IMG/VR virus record: IMGVR_UViG_3300042371_000288
Location: 1 to 36,964 of that record
Origin: a virus
Direction: 5' to 3' (one strand)
Length of the DNA: 36,964 bases
Shown one piece after another: positions 31,278-36,964 of this stretch. Numbering within the stretch: the first letter of the stretch is position 1; every line of letters starts with the position of its first letter. Under the pieces are notes generated by a model. The model was not told where the DNA came from. It saw only the letters and a list, made by a program, of their open reading frames with translations, and searched no databases. Made by a program: the position numbers and the translations under genes.

Positions 31278-32543
31278 TTAACTCATCCAGTCGCCGGTTC
31301 TATAATCGTCAGCGCGTCGTCTTTTGACTATATTATCATTCTTTAACATATCCACACACGTCGCAAGGTATCTAAACGCATCAGCGCCGTGTGAATACTC
31401 ATCATGCAAGGGGCCGGTGGGCTGGCCTGTCGTTGAATTGATTGCTCGCCTATAACGTTTTAAGCACTCTTGTAGAAGTGTGGTTTTTTCTTTGTCCATC
31501 CAAAGCCTGGGAAACAACATACGCGCCAGCCGTATGCCGTGTTCGACTTCGCCAATGGGGATAATCTCGCAGTTCCAGCCAAGCGCCGTCATTATGTCTA
31601 GTGCGCTTTTGCCTGTTTTGTAGTCTTTAGTTACGCCGTCATGAGGAAGCCAGATTTTGCCCCAGTTGTACGGGCGTTTTTTGAGTTCGTTTGAGTACCA
31701 ATCCAGCGTGTGGAATGACTCTTGAATGTAATCAATAATGCGAATTTCTGAGCCTGCGCGTTGCGCCACGATGATAGTCATCGCGTCGTTCCAGCCCAAA
31801 TCGAAGATACAATGCGCCTTAAGCATTGGATCATGAGTCACCAGGTTGATGCGATGTTGGTCAACCATTTCTTGGAATTCGTCAGCGTAAATTGCGCCTT
31901 CAGCCACTATCAGCGGCTTGCCTTCCCATATGTTTTCATATTCTTTCGGTCTGTATTTCTTGCAGTGTAGCCTTTCTTTTTCTAAGACTTCTGGAAACCA
32001 TTTGTTATCGTCATAATTCACTTGCACCACAACGCAATCATCCGGCGGCTGCACAACAAAACGTTGATACACCTCATCCGTTTCAAGGTTTGGATTTAAT
32101 GAAAGCCATATTTCTGATCCTGGTTTCCTGATAGTTGGAATTAAAATATCAAGTGATTTTTTGCTGATATTTTGTGATTCCTCTAACCATACACGATCAA
32201 CGCCTTCGTAACTTTTGACGCTTTCTACCGTGTGAGTCGCTAAACCAGAAAAATAAAATTCCGATCCGTTTTTGCCGCGGATTGCTATGTCTGTAACGTC
32301 AAACAAATAACCAAAACCCAACTCTTGTATTTGGTCTACCAAAAGTTGATGAACTGATTGTTTAATAGATTTTTGTACTTCTCTACAGCAAAGAATTCTA
32401 AGTTTTTTTTCTACTGATTGAATCAACAGGGCGCGAGCAAAAGCCCAGGATTTCCCTGAGCCTCTGCCGCCATGAAAGACTTTGTAGCGATGCGGCTCAA
32501 ACAATGGCCGCATCTTCGGTGGAAAGTGTGCGATTGTTTCCAT
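31278..32543 (-). CDS. terL: Terminase large subunit
   Basis: 421 aa. Walker A GGRGSGKS (25-32) and VWLEES (118-123) form the packaging ATPase. The C-terminal nuclease shows FDLGWNDA (D248), LPHDG (300-304) and, near the end, HDEYSHGADAFRY. It is of the PBSX/Terminase_3 kind. It cuts and drives DNA into the capsid through the portal. The ATG shares one base with the HNH stop (TGATG), and there is no good ribosome-binding site of its own, so translation may be coupled to the endonuclease gene. Confidence 0.93.
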   Translation of the reverse strand: METIAHFPPKMRPLFEPHRYKVFHGGRGSGKSWAFARALLIQSVEKKLRILCCREVQKSIKQSVHQLLVDQIQELGFGYLFDVTDIAIRGKNGSEFYFSGLATHTVESVKSYEGVDRVWLEESQNISKKSLDILIPTIRKPGSEIWLSLNPNLETDEVYQRFVVQPPDDCVVVQVNYDDNKWFPEVLEKERLHCKKYRPKEYENIWEGKPLIVAEGAIYADEFQEMVDQHRINLVTHDPMLKAHCIFDLGWNDAMTIIVAQRAGSEIRIIDYIQESFHTLDWYSNELKKRPYNWGKIWLPHDGVTKDYKTGKSALDIMTALGWNCEIIPIGEVEHGIRLARMLFPRLWMDKEKTTLLQECLKRYRRAINSTTGQPTGPLHDEYSHGADAFRYLATCVDMLKNDNIVKRRRADDYRTGDWMS

Positions 32544-33022
32544 CAGGCTATTGTTTGGAATGGATGAAGTTCTTTCTTTTTTGCCAAATATACTTCATGC
32601 GCCTGCTCTGGCGTTGCATACGATCCTAAACCAATTCGTTTTCCATCAATTACGATTTGCGCCCTCCATCTTGTGCCATGCAATGAAACGCCCAACAGGC
32701 CACATTTATTTGTGCGTCTTGCGCGTTTTTCGTTTTGCATGTTTTGCGCACGAGTCGCTTCTCGAAGATTTTCAAAACGATTATCTGATCGTACCCCATT
32801 GATATGGTCAATGTCGCCATTAGGATGTAAGCCAGTGAAATAGAGCCAAATGAGGCGATGAGTAGCGTACTCAGTGCCATCAACAAACGTGCCGCTATAG
32901 CCGTTAGTTCGCGTTCTTTGGCTAATTCTGCCGACAGGTGATGTAGAGCATCGAGACACCTTGTTGATTAAAAATCCATTCTTATAATCAAACAGCTCTT
33001 TCAGTCGTTCTTGCGTAATCAT
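32543..33022 (-). CDS. HNH homing endonuclease with AP2-like DNA-binding domain
   Basis: 159 aa from ATG 33022, which follows a good AGAGG site; the longer frame lacks one. HRLIW (55-59), then DHINGVRSDNRFENLR (72-87) give the HNH_3 motif, and GVSLHGTRWRAQI with GSYATPEQAHEVY (111-145) forms an AP2-like recognition part. Such free-standing enzymes spread by cutting allelic sites lacking them. It lies between terS and terL, where nothing is required, and a branched RNA structure precedes it, as expected for an inserted mobile gene. It is intact and could be active. Confidence 0.9.
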   Translation of the reverse strand: MITQERLKELFDYKNGFLINKVSRCSTSPVGRISQRTRTNGYSGTFVDGTEYATHRLIWLYFTGLHPNGDIDHINGVRSDNRFENLREATRAQNMQNEKRARRTNKCGLLGVSLHGTRWRAQIVIDGKRIGLGSYATPEQAHEVYLAKKKELHPFQTIA

Positions 33023-33045
33023 TGAATTCCTCTCGCTAAGGTTCG

Positions 33046-33103
33046 CAAATAAAAACGCGGCTGTCAGTTGCGAAAATCTGACGGGATGCCTCCCTGCCGC
33101 GTT
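33046..33103 (-). promoter_or_regulatory. Branched RNA structure / complex terminator between terS and the HNH gene
   Basis: Outer stem AACGCGGC (minus strand) / GCCGCGTT, 8 bp (33096-33103 with 33054-33061). Within it sit two side-by-side hairpins, GGGA-ggca-TCCC (33083-33094) and GTCAG / CTGAC (33063-33082). The outer stem ends in TTTTTATTT. It could be a terminator or attenuator for terS, or a switch that hides or exposes HNH translation. Confidence 0.55.
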
Positions 33104-33118
33104 GCAAAACATTAGACT

Positions 33119-33403
33119 TTATTCATCAAATTTTATCTGAACCGAATGCTCAACCGGCCCACCATCCGCGCCTGTCAGAGTCTGTTCGGTTCGCGCCAGC
33201 TTTGGTACGTGGTACTCAACGACAGACTGAAATAGCTGAAAAGCCTTTTCAGGATTATCTTGCGCCACTTGATCGAGCCATCCTTCTAAGCGGTGCGCGT
33301 TGTTATCCACAAACATCGCTATTGCTTCGCGCGCCGCTGAAGTTGCTTTATTGGGCTTTCCAGCCCGTGAAACAGGATTTGGGTTGCCTTTTCCTTTTTT
33401 CAT
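33119..33403 (-). CDS. terS: Putative small terminase subunit
   Basis: 94 aa. The basic Gly/Asn/Pro start (MKKGKGNPNPVSRAGKPNKAT) and helical AREAIAMFVDNNAHRLEGWLDQVAQDNPEKAFQLFQ with the VEYHVPKLARTEQTLTG end match a family of short TerS-like proteins. It would bind the packaging start site and load TerL. Position just before TerL (apart from the inserted HNH gene) is the main support. It is short for TerS and lacks a clear HTH. Confidence 0.72.
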   Translation of the reverse strand: MKKGKGNPNPVSRAGKPNKATSAAREAIAMFVDNNAHRLEGWLDQVAQDNPEKAFQLFQSVVEYHVPKLARTEQTLTGADGGPVEHSVQIKFDE

Positions 33404-33579
33404 AATTTTTCACTCTGAACATTCTGAATTGTGAGCCACCGATCACAAGAGTCCGTTGGCTCAACTATTGACTCTTCAACTGAACCAGGATTAAGAGTGC
33501 AAATGCAGCTAAAAGTATCAAATCTATAGTAACCATAAAACTCACATGTTGCGCATATTTGTTCGACACCTTTAACCAT
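33400..33579 (-). CDS. Small Cys-rich (zinc-binding?) protein (59 aa)
   Basis: ATG 33579 (MVKGVEQICATCEFYGYY) overlaps the upstream stop by 8 bases and is preferred over 33600. Cysteines in CATC, CIC and DSCDRW suggest a metal site. Such small proteins of unknown function are widespread in phages. It overlaps terS by 4 bases. Confidence 0.6.
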   Translation of the reverse strand: MVKGVEQICATCEFYGYYRFDTFSCICTLNPGSVEESIVEPTDSCDRWLTIQNVQSEKL

Positions 33580-33808
33580 GACCAGATTCCATGACCTCAA
33601 TCAGCTTATCAAGATAGTGTTGCGCCTTTTTTATATCTTCCAGCGCGTCGCCTTTTTTGCCAGCGCGGGCCAGGTACTTGATCGCATTGCCGCGCAGAAA
33701 GCCAGCGAACTGCTCGGGCGTAAACCATGACTCCATCGCCGTCCACGGCTGGATTTCCATTCTGTTGTAATGCAATCCGCCAACCTGGTTTGCATCCGCT
33801 TTCATCAT
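33572..33808 (-). CDS. DUF3310 protein (T7 gp1.7-like)
   Basis: 78 aa. GGLHYNRMEIQPWTAMESW followed by GNAIKYLARAGKKGDALEDIKKAQHYLDKLIE is the DUF3310 signature. In T7 the larger gp1.7 acts as a nucleotide kinase, but this minimal version is only the helical DUF3310 part. It is next to the MazG-like gene, suggesting nucleotide-pool handling. GAGG lies upstream. Confidence 0.82.
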   Translation of the reverse strand: MMKADANQVGGLHYNRMEIQPWTAMESWFTPEQFAGFLRGNAIKYLARAGKKGDALEDIKKAQHYLDKLIEVMESGHG

Positions 33809-34134
33809 TTATCTAACCTCGCATGCGCGTTAAAGTCGCTGTAAGCGTCAGGGTAGCGTTTTTTCAGCTTTTCGATGTTATCCCTAGCGATAATTTCAAG
33901 CGGTTCACCTAAAACCTCACACGCATAAGCAACATACCACAAAATATCCCCAAGTTCTTCAATCATGTGTTGGCGGTTCGGAGCGCCCTCATAAACCGCC
34001 ACGCGCTTTACAGCGTCAGCGAACTCGCCGGCCTCACCTGTTAAGCCAAGCGCGGCATGGATCAAGCCGTCTCTGAATCCAAGATTCTTAGCCGTCCTAG
34101 TAGCCATGAATTGATAATCGCGCAATTCAGTCAT
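33805..34134 (-). CDS. MazG-like nucleotide pyrophosphohydrolase
   Basis: 109 aa. GLTGEAGEFADAVKR (30-44) and EELGDILWYVAYACEVLG (60-77) give the ExxE...ExxD metal-binding layout of MazG/all-alpha NTP pyrophosphatases. It would hydrolyse NTPs or (p)ppGpp-like signals and so keep the host in a growth state or clean the nucleotide pool. It overlaps the DUF3310 gene by 4 bases. Confidence 0.88.
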   Translation of the reverse strand: MTELRDYQFMATRTAKNLGFRDGLIHAALGLTGEAGEFADAVKRVAVYEGAPNRQHMIEELGDILWYVAYACEVLGEPLEIIARDNIEKLKKRYPDAYSDFNAHARLDK

Positions 34135-34136
34135 AT

Positions 34137-34370
34137 TTATTCCCCTCGTTTATTTTGCCAGTATTGCTTCATAAATTTACTACACTTGACCTTCTGCTGA
34201 CAGCCGCATGAGGTTGAGCGGCCTGACGTCAAGTTGTGCAAGTACGATGTTCGGATCGTGCCGCAAGCACACTGAGCCGACACGCATCGAGTGTTGTGTT
34301 TCGATTCAACGTCATGAAGTATTCGCCAGCTACCGAATACTTTCCCTGTTACTTCGCGCCTAATACCCAT
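34137..34370 (-). CDS. Small zinc-finger-like phage protein (77 aa)
   Basis: ATG 34370 (MGIRREVTGKVFGSW), directly behind the previous stop and with GGGG nearby, is preferred over 34388. Cysteines in RCVSAQCACG and TSCGCQ and the phrase LTSGRSTSCGC are typical of a small family of phage/HNH-linked zinc-binding proteins. No nuclease residues visible. Confidence 0.65.
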   Translation of the reverse strand: MGIRREVTGKVFGSWRILHDVESKHNTRCVSAQCACGTIRTSYLHNLTSGRSTSCGCQQKVKCSKFMKQYWQNKRGE

Positions 34371-34371
34371 C

Positions 34372-34569
34372 TCACCCCACCATGTCATGCTTGTCGTCGC
34401 CGCTCAATTTAGGTAAACCACACCAATGAGTAAAACCGCCTTCTTCATAATACTGGCCTATAACTGCGGTTCCGTATTTCATTCTTAATAATATCTTGGT
34501 TCCTGTTGGTGGCGGTGTTTTTGAAATCAGTTTCCACGTCGGTTGATATTCTGACTTATACCTTTGCAT
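34372..34569 (-). CDS. DUF551-like small protein (65 aa)
   Basis: WKLISKTPPPTGTKILLRM, then VIGQYYEEGGFTHWCGLPKL match the short beta-rich DUF551 pattern (W-x-x-x-x-x-x-P-P ... G-x-Y ... W-x-x-LP). Function is unknown; common in phage early regions. It overlaps RusA by 14 bases. Confidence 0.65.
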   Translation of the reverse strand: MQRYKSEYQPTWKLISKTPPPTGTKILLRMKYGTAVIGQYYEEGGFTHWCGLPKLSGDDKHDMVG

Positions 34570-34936
34570 CTTTAATCCTTGTTACTTCAACTATCAATCC
34601 GCCGTTCTGTGTTGGTGCGCCATAACTAGCGTGTATTTCCTTAACCTGATTATCGTTTTCGATAATCACACCTTGAAGCGCATCTAATGCCACTTTAAGG
34701 CAATTATCAAGATCAAGGATTATTTTGCTGGCGTCGCCTTTAACCGTGAGTTTCGGAAGTAGTTTTATATTGACACAAATAGAATCCTTGTGCAATACAA
34801 GCCCGTCTGTGTGAGCCACGGTCTTGACGTGCTTCTTGTACGCTGTCGCCGTTGCACTAGGCACCATACGATTGCGAAAACAACGCCAATAGCGGTTCGC
34901 GGATGGTGGATAGTCTAGTCTCAGTGTGATGCTCAT
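34556..34936 (-). CDS. rusA: RusA-like Holliday junction resolvase
   Basis: 126 aa. PPSANRYWR near the start and DLDNCLKVALDAL (75-87), then NDNQV (94-98) give the aspartates and Lys (D75, D77, K81, D95) that line the RusA active site. It cuts four-way junctions before packaging and fits the recombination genes on the other strand. It has a weak ribosome-binding site and follows the repeat-rich region at 34986-35098. Confidence 0.92.
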   Translation of the reverse strand: MSITLRLDYPPSANRYWRCFRNRMVPSATATAYKKHVKTVAHTDGLVLHKDSICVNIKLLPKLTVKGDASKIILDLDNCLKVALDALQGVIIENDNQVKEIHASYGAPTQNGGLIVEVTRIKDAKV

Positions 34937-34959
34937 TTTTTGCTCAATTTTCGTACTCT

Positions 34960-35098
34960 CAACACGCCGATCACCGACAGGTGACCCAGTACCCTACCCC
35001 TAAAGGGGGGTAGGGGTACTTTGGGTACCTCGTAAGTCGTTGATTTGATCCTTTTTGGTACCCAGGTACCCAGGGTACCTAAAGGGTACTTTGGGTAC
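34960..35098. repeat. GGTACC-type repeat region with large inverted repeats
   Basis: This non-coding stretch holds eight GGGTAC/GTACCC copies (34990, 35014, 35023, 35057, 35065, 35074, 35084, 35093), four of them full GGTACC palindromes. The last five are spaced 8-10 bases. CCCTACCCC (34992-35000) / GGGGTAGGG (35007-35015) forms a 9-bp hairpin, and GATCACC / GGTGACC a 7-bp one at 34969-34986. It may be an operator array, a replication origin or a protein-binding iteron site. Confidence 0.65.
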
Positions 35099-35103
35099 TT
35101 GTA

Positions 35104-36964
35104 TCAGACTGCCAAGAGCCACGCTGATGCCTCAATTTCATCTGTCACGATGAACCCATTTTCGTATGCTTCAATAACGCCATCCGCCAGCATTGAGGCT
35201 ATCATTTTGCCCTCGTTATTCGCGTTCATGGCGTTTTTAATAGTCTGTTCTGCCTTGCCATCCTGGCGCATTAGATCGCGCAAAGCCGAGCGCGTGACGT
35301 AAGGTAAATCCATTCTTATTTCCGTCCCACTGGCCCACCATGCGCGTTCCATTACTTTCAGGTTTTTAGTATGTTTTGCGCTTTTCTTGGTGCTGTTTAC
35401 CGGCGCATCATCCTCAACCATGACCACGCTAGTTACCGGTTCATTATCCTCGTCAAACCATCCGTTAATAATCACCTTTTCAAGTCGCATGTGCTTGTCG
35501 GGTGCAAGTTCTGAGTCCTTGGCTTTACGCTGTATAATCTGTATTGGTGTTGACTCTGTAGCCGGTACAACGCTTATAGCTATTTCCAAAGCACCGCGAT
35601 AAGCCGATGAACCGCGACCATCCTTTTGTGAATTTTCATCTTTTCCGGTATGGTGTACTAATAATACTGATGTATTAAATTCACGCATCAACAAACCACA
35701 CGCATCAATCATGGTTTTAGCGATTTCCGACGAATTTTCGTCGCCTTTCAGGAACCTGTGTAAGGTATCAATTACTATTAAACGTGGAGTTTCAGGTAGT
35801 TTTCTAACAGACTCTAATACCTTGTGATACCCTTCCGCTGTATTTAAATCGCACCCATGCCGACTAACGTACATATTCATCTGACTGACTTGGTTATATT
35901 GTTTCCATGCGGCGATACGGCTACGCAAGCCATGATGACCTTCACCCGCTAAGTAAACAACTGTCCCTGGTGTGACTTTGTGGCCTTTCCATTCACCCAA
36001 ACCAGACGCAATGGTGTTGGCTATATCCATCACAAAAAACGTCTTACCGCCGCCGCTAGGGCCGTGAACCATTATGAAAGCCTGATCCTGAACCCAGTCC
36101 TTAACCAACCATTTGATAGGGGCGGGTTGACTGCTAAATTCATCAGCGTGAATGAGCCACTCATCATCATCGGATGGTGGATTCAGTAAACCAGCCAAAT
36201 CATGACCAGCTTGCGCGTAATCGTTTGCATCACCGATTATTGATGGGATCACTAACCGCGCACCTATTTCTGTAGCGGCCTGCTCTGCGTATTTCTGGCC
36301 TGTTCCTGATTCATCGTTGTCGCCGACAATCACAATGTTCTGCGCTATGCCGTACCGTTCGCGCATGAATCGAGCGACGTGAATAACATTGGATGCGCTG
36401 TAAGCGATTGCACACGCTTGACCTGTACACTCGTAGATCGTCGCCGCCGTAGCGTAACCCTCAGCTATATATAAAGAATGACCAATTTCACCGATGATCC
36501 AGAACTTACCGCCTGTTGCTCCACCGGTGTGAAATAACTTGCGCCCAGTGTCGTTGATGTACTGCAGCGAAGATAACGATCCGTCATCGCTGTACAGCGG
36601 TGTCATCAACCTCCCTGCGCTGTCTACTCTTGCGCCGTGTGGCTGAATTCCCTTGGTTTGAAGGTAGGGATGATCGGGTGACGCACCAAGGCCGTTTGAC
36701 CAGATAGTCTCGACAGTTTCCGCCACTGTTTCCTGTTGCTTCTTGCGTTCCTCGTCCCTTATTCGCTTGGCTTCTGCCATGCGTCTGGTTTGCGCCATTT
36801 GTTCAGCAACGGTGAGTTGTCTGCCGACATTGGCTACCCAAGATTGCTCATGCCCTGCACGCCAGCAACCAAACCGGCCTGCCGGTACACCATCATGAAA
36901 AGCTATGTACCAACCTGATTTATCGCCCTGTCCTGGCGTTCCTTTTGTGCCGCTCTTGAACCGA
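35104..36964 (-). CDS. Toprim primase / RecA-like (AAA_25) helicase fusion, N-terminus outside window
   Basis: The minus-strand frame is open to the window end, so the start is missing; the ATG at 36798 is internal, since the upstream residues (GWYIAFHDGVPAGRFG) continue the phage primase pattern. A toprim domain follows (YIAEGYATAATIY, then IVIVGDNDESG), then a hexameric RepA/DnaB-like ATPase with Walker A GPSGGGKT, IDTLHRFL as Walker B and LVHHTGKDENSQKDGRG. The last 90 residues are a winged-helix-like end. It would prime and unwind DNA for phage replication. It stops just before the GGTACC repeats. Confidence 0.88.
   Translation of the reverse strand, partial: RFKSGTKGTPGQGDKSGWYIAFHDGVPAGRFGCWRAGHEQSWVANVGRQLTVAEQMAQTRRMAEAKRIRDEERKKQQETVAETVETIWSNGLGASPDHPYLQTKGIQPHGARVDSAGRLMTPLYSDDGSLSSLQYINDTGRKLFHTGGATGGKFWIIGEIGHSLYIAEGYATAATIYECTGQACAIAYSASNVIHVARFMRERYGIAQNIVIVGDNDESGTGQKYAEQAATEIGARLVIPSIIGDANDYAQAGHDLAGLLNPPSDDDEWLIHADEFSSQPAPIKWLVKDWVQDQAFIMVHGPSGGGKTFFVMDIANTIASGLGEWKGHKVTPGTVVYLAGEGHHGLRSRIAAWKQYNQVSQMNMYVSRHGCDLNTAEGYHKVLESVRKLPETPRLIVIDTLHRFLKGDENSSEIAKTMIDACGLLMREFNTSVLLVHHTGKDENSQKDGRGSSAYRGALEIAISVVPATESTPIQIIQRKAKDSELAPDKHMRLEKVIINGWFDEDNEPVTSVVMVEDDAPVNSTKKSAKHTKNLKVMERAWWASGTEIRMDLPYVTRSALRDLMRQDGKAEQTIKNAMNANNEGKMIASMLADGVIEAYENGFIVTDEIEASAWLLAV

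Noticed and set aside
32551-32802. Plus-strand ORF opposite the HNH gene
   Set aside because: Shadow of the HNH coding frame; no domain or ribosome-binding site.
36736-36918. Plus-strand ORF at the right edge
   Set aside because: It lies opposite the open primase/helicase frame, which has strong domain evidence; it is a shadow ORF.
1-36964. Integrase, repressor, attachment site or tRNA genes
   Set aside because: None could be recognised on either strand; a lytic or temperate lifestyle cannot be decided from this window.

Overview
The window is 36,964 bases of a short-tailed (podovirus-like) tailed bacteriophage or prophage with a P22-type virion. The evidence is a minus-strand block of small terminase, large terminase, P22-type portal, scaffold, P22-type coat, gp4-like head-completion protein, gp10-like DNA-stabilisation protein, ejection-type internal proteins, tailspike and fiber proteins, and a holin/endolysin cassette. 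Gene starts use ordinary Shine-Dalgarno sequences and one promoter looks like sigma70. The host is therefore probably a proteobacterium, but nothing names it. No integrase, repressor, tRNA or CRISPR array is visible. Both window ends cut through genes, so this is an incomplete or arbitrarily opened (possibly circular) genome.

Plus strand, 1-6969: a tightly packed replication/recombination operon. It holds the end of a Sak4-like recombinase ATPase, a small protein of unknown function, a DUF669-type ssDNA-binding protein, a large SF2 helicase fused to a DNA methyltransferase, a Cas4-like PD-(D/E)XK nuclease with a likely Fe-S cluster, a C5-methyltransferase-like protein, a second SF2 helicase with a zinc ribbon, and a Cys4/HTH protein whose start lies inside the helicase gene. 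Most junctions overlap by 1-20 bases; the last one overlaps by 109.

Plus strand, 6979-11877: after a candidate promoter comes a run of small accessory genes. It includes at least four tiny one-helix membrane proteins, a winged-helix-like protein, the flavin-dependent thymidylate synthase ThyX, and a pair made of a conserved unknown protein and a Gly-Ser/Tyr/Asp repeat protein. RNA-level structure is dense here: a possible pseudoknot after thyX and a 29-bp hairpin element repeated in front of two genes.

Minus strand, read from the right end: a primase/helicase fusion (cut by the window edge), a non-coding region packed with GGTACC-type repeats, RusA resolvase, small zinc-finger proteins, a MazG-like pyrophosphohydrolase, a DUF3310 protein, TerS, an HNH homing endonuclease wedged between TerS and TerL, TerL, portal and scaffold, then a strong terminator. 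Next is a coat/decoration unit that ends at a second strong terminator. After it come small virion proteins, a tailspike with a self-cleaving S74 chaperone domain, gp4 (with an extra N-terminal domain), gp10, an ADP-ribosyltransferase-like protein, three ejection-type proteins, tail fiber, fiber chaperone, holin, lysozyme and a small membrane protein. The two transcription blocks converge and overlap at 11852-11877.

The points most worth following up are the virion-cluster ADP-ribosyltransferase-like protein (19434-20336), the helicase-methyltransferase/nuclease/methyltransferase cluster (1175-5066), the post-thyX pseudoknot with its repeated hairpins, the GGTACC repeat region, the branched RNA between terS and the HNH gene, and a probable frameshift at 25950-26095.
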